Of a stretch of 64,000 nt of DNA, positions 31,855 through 42,140 are shown piece by piece. Source of the DNA: Nitzschia sp. pyKryTriq1 (Eukaryota > Bacillariophyta > Bacillariophyceae > Bacillariales > Bacillariaceae). The first letter of the stretch is position 1. Every line of letters begins with the position of its first letter. The notes beneath the pieces were generated by a model that searched no databases, was not told the origin of the DNA, and saw only the letters and a program-made list of their open reading frames with translations. The stretch is from positions 310,001 to 374,000 of the forward strand of contig OY101119.1 in NCBI GenBank assembly GCA_956465555.1, given 5' to 3'. A program made the translations under genes and the position numbers.

Positions 31855-31996
31855 TTTACTGAGGGGGGATTATTAGACTATATACTGGGTATCATCATAA
31901 CTACGAGTACTATAGAGCTACCACGCCGATCGTACGTACGAGTAGCATTAGAATCAAGGATTGAATCGAATCGAATTGAATCGAATTGAAACAATA

Positions 31997-34900
31997 CTAG
32001 ATTTGCCGGTGCCCCATGTTCTGTAGCATTCCCACAATCATGGAAGCTTCCTTGGGACTCTGAGCGATCAAATGTAAATCTCGCAAGTGGGAAAACTGAA
32101 CCTCGGCTACCAAGGTCTCCAGACCCGTTCTCAGTGTCTCGGAATAGCTTGGACTGGTCTCTGGGGTCGTCGATAAGCTCAGTGCCAGAGCTTGAAGCTC
32201 TGAGTGTTTTGCTAGCACCATGCTAGATCGATAACAACTCCTCAGCATGGTCTTGGTTTCGGATAAAATGTCGGGACTCGAGACTAAATAATCATCTTCG
32301 TCGTCCTTTCCGTTTGAAGCAGCAATGCTCGTAGACAAGGGGGGCACGGTCAGAATGATACAGGGAGCTGCCAGCGAACCAAATTTCTCGGGACCTATCA
32401 TGAGTGCGTTTCCCATGGCACATCGAACGGGGCCGTATGGAGTCTTGGATATTGTTGGCACCTCCGAGAGCTCATAGCGCAAATCGGAGCCTCCCAATCG
32501 CAACAAAGGATCGCCGAAGACAGTTCCTTCGAGATGACAACATTCATTCGTCCAGCAGACAATTCCACGTGCTTCGGCGGGATGATCAAATTCCCAAACG
32601 TTACCCGTCGAAACGACAAAGGAACAGTCGCGATGATCTCCACAATTGACAGCAAAGGTAATTTCACCTGCTGTTTTGATGTTGACGATGATTGGATCGG
32701 GAATGTCTGGATCATTTTCATCATTTCGGCTTGAATTCACCATTTGTTGGACTTGAGCTTCCAATGCATTGACTTTTTCGTTTGCGGAGCTGGATTTTCC
32801 ATTCTTTGCCTTGGCGGCATTTAAACTTCGTTGTTCCTTTATGATTTTCTTTTTCAACGTGAGTAACTCTCGTTTCATATCATTCGCAACGTCATACCTA
32901 CGATTGCTAACGGCCTCGGCCAAATCAGCCTTCATGATTTCTTCTTCCTCCTTCATGTCTTCCAAGCTGGGAAATTCAGGACGCATGGCCTCGAGTTCTT
33001 GCAGTAAGTCGTCCAAGTGGAACGCCCGTAGGTAGTTCTTGTCATCGAATGCTTGTGATTGCTGTCGTTTCCGCCGTCGTACTTCGATATCCAGAGCCCC
33101 CAGAGAATCGACGAATACGTCGGGACGATTGGCAATCCCAATCAATTTGATGAAATCTCGGGTGGCCATGGTGTTGGCAGCTTTCACAACAGCCTTGGGA
33201 AGACCGTGTCCCATCAGAGCATACAATTCAGATCGGCGTTGTGGAATGATCGTAGAGCAAGCGTCCTGTCTCCAGGGTTCCATCAACTCGGCAAATTCGA
33301 TAGCATCGTGTGCCGCAGGACATCCACTGCCCGTGATGAATTTGTTGATTTCCCCAAAAAGTTGGGCTGTGGCCCTGAAGTCGAGGGGGTGGACTTCGAT
33401 CGTTGCTTCTTCAAAGCGTCGAGAGCCAGTAGTTTCTCGGGAAATGTGCGAGACAGACGACATTCCATCTGCAGAGCTTCGAGCTTCAATTAGAAGGATT
33501 TTTACTTGAGCAGCATTCAATAGGAAAGAAATGAACTTTTCCAATCCTTCTTGGGCAGCCTTGTAGTGAAATTGACGGCAGTCAAGAATCAAGAGTACTC
33601 TCGTTTCTTCCAACTCAACCTCGATTCGTTCATGGCATTCAAGCAAAGCATCATCTTCGTCCCATATGTTGGTCTGTGCCTTTCTCAACATATTCGTACA
33701 AAGACATAGATCCCCGTAGAGAGAGTCGGCTTCGGGCTCGATGCCATCCGGAACTGGCAACCAAAAGATGTTGTCAACCTCAAAGCTAGCGCGGCGTCTC
33801 CAGACATAGTGACACACAGCGGTCAGGATGCTGTCTTTTCCAGTCCCAGCAGGACCAGCGATGCGGACCATATCGTCGACCCGAAGGGCTCCCAGAATAT
33901 CGTACATGTCTACCTCTCGGCCGAGAAAGTGTTCAGGGATGGGAGGAATTCTTGACAGGGTTGTATCTTGTTCGCCTTTACCATCGCTTGAGTCATACAT
34001 CGACTTTGGCGGAACTGGCTGAGTGAAAAAGACAGAAATATTATGGTAAGGGTCGTTTTCAGCTCGTTCAGGAAGGATGTGGAAGCGCTCGTGCACCCGC
34101 CTGGTGAGGCGTGCGTGAGGGCTGCTGGTAGCAGCCGATCTGGCAATTTGAAAAGCGTGTTTCAGACTCCTTTTCTGTGCCAGCGATTGATAGAAACTTT
34201 GCACGAATTCCATTCCAACAAGATCGCGAAATCGATGATCCAGGTCGCAACAGACCACATGAGGGACACCAGCCTCCACAAATGTTTGTCCAATCGACTT
34301 GGCGTTACGTGAAGACACACAGACGACATGCAGACCACCGATCTTGGACGCGACCATTCGTTTCAATTCGTCGTGGGGTATCGACTGTATCGAACCGTAG
34401 CCATTCTCTAAAGTCAGCTGGTCCAAGGGACCGTTGCATGAAATATGAAGTACGTGGGCAAGTGGCTGCTTGAAAAATGTGGTAAATCGCTCCACAGTGG
34501 CAACCTCAACCTCGGTATCGATCTCCCCGGCCATTGCTTGTTTCAGGGCGTCTTGAATGAGTTGACTTTCGTGATCGGAATCAATCAGCGGGACTGCTTG
34601 ATTGGCTCCACTTTCTCGGTTCAGAATCGCCAAGGGGGTAGATTGAAAGACAACCAATCGATCATAGGGAGGTCCCTCCATGGGTGGCGACGAGTAAATT
34701 GTAGCAGGAGTAACAATCTCAATGGGTTCCTCGAGTCTTGTTGAAAGCATGTGTTTGCGAGATATTACGTGTGGAGGCCTCCTCCCTCGACGGACTGGAG
34801 GATTCTCGTCGTCTAGATCTGTAGGACTTGACGGTTCCGCATAGTCGGCATCAGCTGTCATGGCACTGACCACCGTCCCTGGTCCCTCGCTAAATCTACC

Positions 34901-36400
34901 AGACTCCGGCGGTGAGTCAATTTCAAAGTCGATATCTATCGAGGACATGCGGCCAACGTTGTTGGAAGGAGCTTGCTCGTAGAGTTTGGCGCAAGCAGAG
35001 CCGTTAGGATCGGAACTGAGAAGCAACTTCCGAATCGCCACAACAATAAAACGACGTTCGATCTTGTTCCTCCACAGTCCCGAAATCTCCTTGATGGTTG
35101 TATTCTCGTCCATCGCAGCGAGTAGCGCTCGGGCTCCTGCGTTTTGTATCAAGTTTTCTCCAAGTCCTAGAACCCGCAGCGAAGTGTTGCTTTCTAGCAT
35201 CTCAGCCAAGGCAATAGCTCCCACGTCACCAATAGCATTCCAGCCGAGATACAATCGCTCCATTGCTGTATATTCATTATTCTTGATCCCATCTGACAAG
35301 GCATGGATGCTCTCATTATTCAGATTATTCCCCTCTAAATTCAATATCCGAAGACTTCGATTCTTCTGAAGAAACGGCTCGATACCGGACTCGACATCGT
35401 CCAAATCCCGCAGGGTGTTATGTGATAGATTGATGGACCGGATACGCGTCAATCGATTGTGAAGAAAGGCGCTAAAGAGGGCCAGAGCCCCATTGCTGGA
35501 CAAACAATTCCGGGAGAAATCGAGTTTTTCCAACGTGCCGTTGGCTTGCAAAAATGGCCCCAAGGCATCTATCCCTTGATCCCCCACCTGATTGCTTCTC
35601 AAGTAAAGCTTGACGAGTGGAATATCTCGGGCTTGCTCCAACCCGGAAGCAATAATCCCCAGGTTGTCATCGTCTAGCTTGGAATTCTCCAGAATCAAAG
35701 CTGATAGGCTTGTATTCACCTTGAGACCCTCCGCGAGCGCTACAAAATCAACCTTTCGCATATGAATTCCACTCAATTCCAAAATAACAATCGTCTTTGA
35801 GTTTTGTTGAAGTCCCTCCACTGCCTTGTGCACTACAAAGAGAGGTTCATCGTCCTTGACCACAAAGTTGTTTGCATTTCGTAGTTCTGGCGGAGGAAAG
35901 GATTCTTTACTACGTTTGTGTGCTGCGTGGCTGCCGCCGGCTGGACGATGCTCATTGGAATCATCATTGTCCGAATCATCCTCCGGCAAAGGTCTAGACC
36001 GATTGTTTTTCCTTGACAAGTTATTGGACCGCTGCCTTCGAGGATCCATCGGCTCTCCCGCCAGTCGCTTAGCTTGATCCAATGTAAAGCAATTTGGCTT
36101 GACACAATATCCCTTGTATACTTGATAGGCTCCAGTTTCTTTATCGAGGACCGTCAGTAGTTCCCATTGGTTTCTTTTTTTGCCAAAGAGTCTAAAGGCT
36201 CGTTTTCGCGTCCGCGTCTTGGCGCAGAGTGGACAAAGTCCTCTTCGTTTGCAATAATCTTCCAATTCATCGCCTTCTAAACTCAAGCCGCCCCCCAACT
36301 TGACATTGTCAATATCCTGCAACGACTCGCGATGTTTCATTGGAGGTCGTTGTTGATGATCCATCGACATCCTCGTGATACTTTGTTGAGTAGTACTCAT
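31997..36400 (-). CDS. LRR-CHAT-STAND-macro protein 1
   Basis: A single exon. The first ATG is at 36400 (about 1467 aa); the frame is open a little upstream but without ATG. Modules in order: a Cys module at about 50-105 (C-x5-C-x2-C, then YC-x4-C); RI-type LRRs at about 185-465; and a disordered linker. Next is a CHAT/caspase-like fold at about 580-800 (VLHISCNG; later VSSRNAKSIGQTFVEAGV). The STAND-type P-loop NTPase starts at HFLGREVDMY, with Walker A GPAGTGKDS at 849-857 and Walker B LLILD. A paired-helix UVR-like segment lies at 1110-1195 and a macro domain at about 1240-1467 (IVCWTNECC, YGPVRCAMGNALMIGP). The CHAT His and Cys positions are Asn and Arg, and Walker A has GKDS in place of GK[S/T], so both active sites look weakened. 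It is probably cytosolic, since no signal or membrane span is seen. A sensor role is inferred. Confidence 0.88.
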   Translation of the reverse strand: MSTTQQSITRMSMDHQQRPPMKHRESLQDIDNVKLGGGLSLEGDELEDYCKRRGLCPLCAKTRTRKRAFRLFGKKRNQWELLTVLDKETGAYQVYKGYCVKPNCFTLDQAKRLAGEPMDPRRQRSNNLSRKNNRSRPLPEDDSDNDDSNEHRPAGGSHAAHKRSKESFPPPELRNANNFVVKDDEPLFVVHKAVEGLQQNSKTIVILELSGIHMRKVDFVALAEGLKVNTSLSALILENSKLDDDNLGIIASGLEQARDIPLVKLYLRSNQVGDQGIDALGPFLQANGTLEKLDFSRNCLSSNGALALFSAFLHNRLTRIRSINLSHNTLRDLDDVESGIEPFLQKNRSLRILNLEGNNLNNESIHALSDGIKNNEYTAMERLYLGWNAIGDVGAIALAEMLESNTSLRVLGLGENLIQNAGARALLAAMDENTTIKEISGLWRNKIERRFIVVAIRKLLLSSDPNGSACAKLYEQAPSNNVGRMSSIDIDFEIDSPPESGRFSEGPGTVVSAMTADADYAEPSSPTDLDDENPPVRRGRRPPHVISRKHMLSTRLEEPIEIVTPATIYSSPPMEGPPYDRLVVFQSTPLAILNRESGANQAVPLIDSDHESQLIQDALKQAMAGEIDTEVEVATVERFTTFFKQPLAHVLHISCNGPLDQLTLENGYGSIQSIPHDELKRMVASKIGGLHVVCVSSRNAKSIGQTFVEAGVPHVVCCDLDHRFRDLVGMEFVQSFYQSLAQKRSLKHAFQIARSAATSSPHARLTRRVHERFHILPERAENDPYHNISVFFTQPVPPKSMYDSSDGKGEQDTTLSRIPPIPEHFLGREVDMYDILGALRVDDMVRIAGPAGTGKDSILTAVCHYVWRRRASFEVDNIFWLPVPDGIEPEADSLYGDLCLCTNMLRKAQTNIWDEDDALLECHERIEVELEETRVLLILDCRQFHYKAAQEGLEKFISFLLNAAQVKILLIEARSSADGMSSVSHISRETTGSRRFEEATIEVHPLDFRATAQLFGEINKFITGSGCPAAHDAIEFAELMEPWRQDACSTIIPQRRSELYALMGHGLPKAVVKAANTMATRDFIKLIGIANRPDVFVDSLGALDIEVRRRKRQQSQAFDDKNYLRAFHLDDLLQELEAMRPEFPSLEDMKEEEEIMKADLAEAVSNRRYDVANDMKRELLTLKKKIIKEQRSLNAAKAKNGKSSSANEKVNALEAQVQQMVNSSRNDENDPDIPDPIIVNIKTAGEITFAVNCGDHRDCSFVVSTGNVWEFDHPAEARGIVCWTNECCHLEGTVFGDPLLRLGGSDLRYELSEVPTISKTPYGPVRCAMGNALMIGPEKFGSLAAPCIILTVPPLSTSIAASNGKDDEDDYLVSSPDILSETKTMLRSCYRSSMVLAKHSELQALALSLSTTPETSPSYSETLRTGLETLVAEVQFSHLRDLHLIAQSPKEASMIVGMLQNMGHRQI

Positions 36401-37562
36401 ATTATTATCAACAACAACAACAACAATACTATTCGATTGAGATGAAGGGTTGATTGATCGACGATGATTCGTGTCAAAGAATTCTTTAGTGTGGACCACC
36501 GGAGCTTCTTTTTCTTCTTGTCCGGGCGACTACTAGTAGTATTTCTTCGAAACACTCTACTACTCGTAGAGAGTAAGAACTAACTGTGAGACACCACCCC
36601 GCAATCAAGAATATATCGAAAGGCAACTCGCAAAAGCGTTTTGAGGGGTGTGGACACCAGCACCTCCTCCTCTATCACTTACGAGTACAAGTGTTTGGTA
36701 CTACAGTTCGTACTGTACCTTGCTCACTCGGTTCACTGGAGCACATCAGCATATGAAGGATCAACGAAGAAGGGAAAACAGCACAACCATACCGGTACTG
36801 GGTAATACTGGTACCAACATCGTTACCACCGCGCGCAAAACTGATCATCATCATCAACATCTTATTCTATCTGGCACAATAAACACAATAACAGCCAACA
36901 CAACAGTGACTCCGGTAGGCGCGCTAGCCCGCCAAAAATGGGCACTATTCTTTTGATGGCAGCGACATTCCAATTAGTGAATTTCAGTATACATTCATGA
37001 AGCTTACATAAGAGCTGTTCGGCGAGGATTTTCGTAATTACCCAAAATTGTCGCGCCGGTCGGTCAGAGCTCCATGTAGGAATGACTGATTAGATCCCAA
37101 TTGTGTGGGAAGGACAGACATTCGATCTACTTAACCGTCCGTGCGTCGTCCTCTACGCTATTATCAGCTTTGCATGATACTGTGCGCACGCGGGTCATCG
37201 CATCGCATGAATTATGACTGTTTTGGGAATTTTGGTGTTCGTGCGATGATCGAGCGTCGATCTTCGGAAGAAGTGAAAGGCCCTGCTCTGCTGCGCCGCC
37301 TGCCTAGCTACGAGTACATATGCACGCTGAAAAGAGTAATAAAGAGCAGGCGAGCGAGAGAGGTGCACCATCTGCATAAGAACCCTTCTTGTTTTGGTTG
37401 TGGAGAAATCATAATACAACATCGAGCGGCGTCTATTGCTCTGCTCTGCCCTGCTGTCGATCGAAGAATCATCATCCTTCGCGAAGCAACAACCGCCATT
37501 GTTTAGCTTAGTTGTAGTGCATTCGGTTGTTGGAAAGATCATCCAACAAAGAAATAAGCAGT
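36401..37562. promoter_or_regulatory. Shared divergent promoter region of two LRR-CHAT-STAND-macro genes
   Basis: About 1.16 kb between the two ATGs, so both promoters must lie here. It has scattered CTACTAG and TACCGGTAC palindromes. Open frames at 36648-36956 and 37141-37506 have no recognisable content and are not called. No TATA or initiator can be assigned with confidence. Confidence 0.55.
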
Positions 37563-40500
37563 ATGGCCTCTCAACCAATCACCTTTCTCGAGATTGACGG
37601 CAAGGTGTTGAGTGGGGAAGAATTCGAAGAGTACTGCAAGGATCATGGATTGTGTCGGCGATGTGCCAGGGTGAAAACCCACCGCCGTATCGTCAAAATG
37701 TTTGGCCGGGGCCGCAAGTGGGAACCCATGACGTTGCACGACGACATGACGGGGGAATACACCGTATACAAAGGATATTGTTTGCAAGCCACGTGCTACA
37801 CTCTGGGACAAGCCAAACGCATGTTGGGCGAAGGGGGTGGTGGTAGACGTAGCGGTGGTGGGGCGTCGCGTCGGCAGCGATTGGCAGCGCGTCTCAAGGG
37901 CAAAAATTCCGCCAAACGACCGTCGCGACGCAAACCAAGAGCCAACCCCGAGACGGGCAGTGTCATGAGTGGCATGGGTGCCGACGACGATGATGATGAC
38001 GTGTCGGTGGGATCCAATGTCTCGGGAATATCGCAAATGAGTGGACTGTCGGCCATGAGTGGCTTGAGCGGGATGAGCGGGATGAGTGGCTTTTCTCTGG
38101 GAGGCTTTCGAAGGCGGCGAAAAAGCAAACGAAGTTCCAGCGGAACCGCCTCGAGTGCTTCTTCAGTGTCGAGTATGGAGTCCATGGAAGACGACGATAT
38201 CACTGTCGATTCGACCATGACCAATGATGTCAACCCGATGGTGGACGAAGGAGAAGTCAATCCTATCGTCTCTCATCGTGTTGAACAACTCACTCTTTAT
38301 GACTACTTTACCGTCTTGGACTTGAGTAAGGTCGTCTTGCGGACGGAAGATCTCGAAGCTGTGGTCGGAGCTCTAGGGAAAGCCAAGACTTTGGAAAGTA
38401 TCACCATGGACAAGTGTAAATTGAGAGACGAGGGCGTGGAAAAGATCATGGAAGGAATCAAGGCAGGAAACCACGTCAATCTCAAAAAGTTGAGCCTGCG
38501 ACAAAACAACATGGGAAACAAGGGCGCAGAATCTCTCACCTTCCTTTTGGAAAATTCCTCCACGCTCGAAGAATTGGATGTCAGCGAAAACGCCATTAGC
38601 AGTCGAGGCGCAGCTGCAATACTGGGTGCTCTCAAAAAGAATCGAAAGTGTGCCTTGAATACTCTCAACCTTTCACAGAATGAGATCTGGGACCTGGACG
38701 ACGGCAGTTTCCTGGGTACCAATCGAACACTCAAGGTGTTGAACATGGATGGAAACTTTATGCATGATGAAGGTGCCGAACATATCTCCAATGCCATTGC
38801 TGGGAACAAGCACTCCATCATTGAAAAGCTCTACCTCGGGTGGAATGGTATCGCCGATGATGGAGCCACGGCACTGGCCAAAATGATGGAAGCCAACTCT
38901 ACTCTTCAAGTCCTGGGACTAGCGGAGAACGACATTAGCAACGCCGGGGCTCGGGCGCTGTTGTCGGCTTTAGCGATCAATACAAGCGTTCGAGAGATCA
39001 GTGGCTTGTACCACAATCAGATTGACCGAAAATTCATCATTGTCGCCATCAAGCGTTTGCTACATCGCTATGGTGAGCGAGGAGGAGCTCCTCAGATAAG
39101 ACTGGAAGGCGAAGACGAGGAAGAACAAAGGATGAGTGGTATGCCACAAGAAGCAAAGATGCCCGAAGGAGAATCCGACTCGGGCTCGGATGGGTCCACC
39201 AACTGGGCGGCGGCGATGTATTCGGAACCAGAACCCGCAGAAGTATCGCCAACCAGGAGAAGTAGCGCCGCTCTCGAAGCCATTGAAAACTGGGACTGGG
39301 GAACCTTTGGAATCGAAGACGAAATTGACAATCTAGAAAAACCCGCTGTGGCTTTACCGGCACCCATGGCCGATGTGGAGTCTGAGGACGAACTGGAGGA
39401 AAGCAAGCCGCCAACGGGACCAACTGGAACAACAATTAAAGCAAGTCGGATCTCAGTCTTTCGATCGGCTCCTTTGGCCTATTTCAATCGCCAAACATCG
39501 GAGCACCATGATGTGCCTCTTTTGGACTTTGACCAAGAAAAGGCGGCTCTCGATGATCTAGTCAAGGACAAGGATCTCGGGGCCAGCATCGAGATCATCC
39601 ATGAAATTGCTACTCAAGATCGACTCAAGGAATTCTTTTCGCGAGGTACTAGCCCCGTTCTCCACTTTTCCAGTCATGGGAACGCGGAATGTCTGGCGTT
39701 GGAAAATGGGTTCGGCTACATGCACGCATTGGATCCCAGCGAATTGCAACAATACGTGATGCTCAACCAAGGGACTACCAAGGTTGTCGTCGTTTCCTCC
39801 GTGCATGCTCGAAGCACTGCCAAAATCTTTTTGGACGCAGGGGTCAAACACGTCGTCTGCTGTGAACGAGAAGCAACCTTCCGCGACGAAGCTCCAGTCG
39901 AGTTCACCAAGGTGTTCTACCGTTCTCTGGCCAAGAACAAGACCCTTCAAGATGCCTTTGAGGATGGTTTGGAAGCTGTCAAGCGACATCCTTCGACAAC
40001 GACCCTGAAGAAGTCCACAGATCGATTCCAGCTCCTTCCAAAACAGCCCGCAAATTCATCGTACCACAAGATCAATGTACTTTTCCAAGGCTCGTTGCCC
40101 AAGAAACCAGTCCTACCACCGCCAGGAGATACTTCCATGTTGCCACCTCTTCCCAACCAATTCGTGGGGCGAGAAGTGGACATGTACGAAGTCCTCGAGT
40201 CGCTCCGTGTGGATGACGTGATCCGTGTTGGCGGTGCAGATGGAAGCGGCAAGGCCACCCTCCTCTCCGCCGTCAGTCACTACATTCTGGCCAGACCCAC
40301 ATCGTTTGGAATTGGAGAGATATACTGGCTACCGGCACCCCCGGACATTTATCCCGAGGAAGATACTTGTTACGGAGACCTTTGTCAAGTTATGGATCTG
40401 TTGGTGGAGGCTGAGGACGATATTTGGGACGAAGAACTTTATGCCGAGTGCCGGGAACGCATCATGATCGAATTGGAAGATCAAAAAACGATTTTGATCA

Positions 40501-42029
40501 TTGATGGTCGTATTTTCGACACAGAAGCCGCGGGGGAGAACCTGGAACGTTTCTTGTCCCATTTGTTAAATGAAGTCAGCGTCAAGATCATCTTGTTGAC
40601 GGCGCAAGAAGGAAGCTCTAGAGCCAAGCGATCGAGATCAGAAGAGACCATGATCACCGTGGGACCTCTCGACTTCAAGGCGTCGTCTTTGTTATTTGGT
40701 GATTCGTGTCCCCACGTTTCTCCCGACGGCAACGCCATGGTCCATACCCCCGATGCGTTTGCGAACTTTATGGTACCTCCCTCTGTGAAAAAACAAGGTG
40801 CGGATCTTAACAAGGCGCTCTCACGTCGACAACAAGAACTCTACGACCGTATGGGCAAGGGAAATCCCAGGGATATCATCGCAACGGCAGCCGCCATCTC
40901 TGCAGCAGACCTAGTTTCCATGCTTCGATTTGCGCAACGTCCCGAAGTGCAGGTTGAGTCTGCAGAAGTCCTGAAACACGAGCTTGCCAAGCGAACGTCT
41001 CAACTAGAAAAGGCGATCAAAGGCAAGAACTTTTTGCGAGCTCGGGATTTGGCGGAAACCGTGGAAGAACTAGAGTTTCTAAAGTCCAGATATCCCAGTA
41101 TGGATGATCTTTTGTCCAAAGAGAAAGATCTCAAGAAGGAATTTTCAGAACTGTTGAAAGCCCGCAAGTACGACGATGCCAACAAGGTGAAGCGCAAGAT
41201 TCTAGCCTTGAAGAAAGACATTATGAAAGAGAAATTTGCCAAGCCCAAAGGCGCTGGTACGGTGGTTGCCTCTGCCAGGCTCCAACAACTTCAAGCCAAG
41301 ATGGACGAAATGATGGCCCAAGCCAATAAAGTTTCTCTCAGCGATGAAGACAAGGCGGACGAGACCTTTGCCATTCCGCAAGAAAATAACAATGTATGTC
41401 GACTACATATTTCAAAGGGCGAGATCATCTCTTACAAATACAGCGGGGGGCTGAGTGGCATTATTTGTTGGACCAACGAAAGTTGCGCTTTCTCAGGGTA
41501 TGCCACGGGGGAAAAGATCCTGAAAGCGGGGGGCGACAATCTCGAGGAAGACATTGAATTGATCGAGCCGGTTGCCGAAACCAAATGGGGACCCGCCCGG
41601 ATCGCAACGGGAGAGGCCGAAATCGTGGGGCCGAGGTCCTATCACAACCTGGCGGCGCGTTACGTGGTCATGGCCGTCCCTATTCTATCGCCAGCAAATG
41701 ACGACGAGGAATGGGATGGCGAAAATACCGATGAAGATGCGCTTCATGTATTGGACACGGGCCTACGAACATGCTACCGATCGAGTTTCCGATTGGTCAA
41801 GAATACAGGAATGGAAGGTGTTGGTGTACCCACTGTTACAACCAAAGAGGGTGGCAAGGTCTATGAGCGAACGCTCAGAATTGGCCTTCAGACCGTGATT
41901 GAGGAGGCCAAGACGACCAGGCTCAAATCCATTGACTACATCGCTTCGTCTGAAAAGGAAGCCAAGATCTTGATCAAAATGGCGCACACCATCGGCCTCG
42001 TGGTTGCCAAGGCGGAGGAAGAACCATAG
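37563..42029 (+). CDS. LRR-CHAT-STAND-macro protein 2
   Basis: A single exon of 1488 aa from the ATG at 37563, which has A at -3 and G at +4; the open frame upstream has no ATG. The modules match copy 1. The Cys module is at about 25-78 (YCKDHGLCRRC, YCLQATC) and is followed by a basic and a Met/Ser/Gly-rich linker. LRRs lie at about 240-500 and the CHAT fold at about 625-835 (VLHFSSHGNAE; VVVVSSVHARSTAKIFLDAG). The NTPase has Walker A GADGSGKAT at 891-899 and Walker B LIID at about 981. UVR-like helices are at 1140-1225 and the macro domain at about 1285-1488 (GIICWTNESC, KWGPARIATGEAEIVGP). This is the only copy that keeps the CHAT His (SHG), but the Cys position is Val. It is divergent from copy 1 and converges on the p47-like gene. 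Confidence 0.88.
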   Translation: MASQPITFLEIDGKVLSGEEFEEYCKDHGLCRRCARVKTHRRIVKMFGRGRKWEPMTLHDDMTGEYTVYKGYCLQATCYTLGQAKRMLGEGGGGRRSGGGASRRQRLAARLKGKNSAKRPSRRKPRANPETGSVMSGMGADDDDDDVSVGSNVSGISQMSGLSAMSGLSGMSGMSGFSLGGFRRRRKSKRSSSGTASSASSVSSMESMEDDDITVDSTMTNDVNPMVDEGEVNPIVSHRVEQLTLYDYFTVLDLSKVVLRTEDLEAVVGALGKAKTLESITMDKCKLRDEGVEKIMEGIKAGNHVNLKKLSLRQNNMGNKGAESLTFLLENSSTLEELDVSENAISSRGAAAILGALKKNRKCALNTLNLSQNEIWDLDDGSFLGTNRTLKVLNMDGNFMHDEGAEHISNAIAGNKHSIIEKLYLGWNGIADDGATALAKMMEANSTLQVLGLAENDISNAGARALLSALAINTSVREISGLYHNQIDRKFIIVAIKRLLHRYGERGGAPQIRLEGEDEEEQRMSGMPQEAKMPEGESDSGSDGSTNWAAAMYSEPEPAEVSPTRRSSAALEAIENWDWGTFGIEDEIDNLEKPAVALPAPMADVESEDELEESKPPTGPTGTTIKASRISVFRSAPLAYFNRQTSEHHDVPLLDFDQEKAALDDLVKDKDLGASIEIIHEIATQDRLKEFFSRGTSPVLHFSSHGNAECLALENGFGYMHALDPSELQQYVMLNQGTTKVVVVSSVHARSTAKIFLDAGVKHVVCCEREATFRDEAPVEFTKVFYRSLAKNKTLQDAFEDGLEAVKRHPSTTTLKKSTDRFQLLPKQPANSSYHKINVLFQGSLPKKPVLPPPGDTSMLPPLPNQFVGREVDMYEVLESLRVDDVIRVGGADGSGKATLLSAVSHYILARPTSFGIGEIYWLPAPPDIYPEEDTCYGDLCQVMDLLVEAEDDIWDEELYAECRERIMIELEDQKTILIIDGRIFDTEAAGENLERFLSHLLNEVSVKIILLTAQEGSSRAKRSRSEETMITVGPLDFKASSLLFGDSCPHVSPDGNAMVHTPDAFANFMVPPSVKKQGADLNKALSRRQQELYDRMGKGNPRDIIATAAAISAADLVSMLRFAQRPEVQVESAEVLKHELAKRTSQLEKAIKGKNFLRARDLAETVEELEFLKSRYPSMDDLLSKEKDLKKEFSELLKARKYDDANKVKRKILALKKDIMKEKFAKPKGAGTVVASARLQQLQAKMDEMMAQANKVSLSDEDKADETFAIPQENNNVCRLHISKGEIISYKYSGGLSGIICWTNESCAFSGYATGEKILKAGGDNLEEDIELIEPVAETKWGPARIATGEAEIVGPRSYHNLAARYVVMAVPILSPANDDEEWDGENTDEDALHVLDTGLRTCYRSSFRLVKNTGMEGVGVPTVTTKEGGKVYERTLRIGLQTVIEEAKTTRLKSIDYIASSEKEAKILIKMAHTIGLVVAKAEEEP

Positions 42030-42140
42030 GGTGGGGGATTCTTACTGATATGCGACAGTAATGAGTTAAAGTGAAACAAGAACAAATACTAGTTTCTGTA
42101 GAAAATAGGCGAAATAGAAGTGTCGTATCAGAAATCATTA

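Noticed and set aside
37141-37506. 121-aa plus-strand frame in the shared promoter
   Set aside because: No recognisable pattern, Arg/Cys-rich composition typical of spacer, and no partner exon.
37527-37562. Upstream extension of LRR-CHAT-STAND-macro protein 2
   Set aside because: The frame is open but begins with TTG; the first ATG, in good context, is at 37563. Copies 1 and 3 likewise have no ATG before 36400 and 49120.
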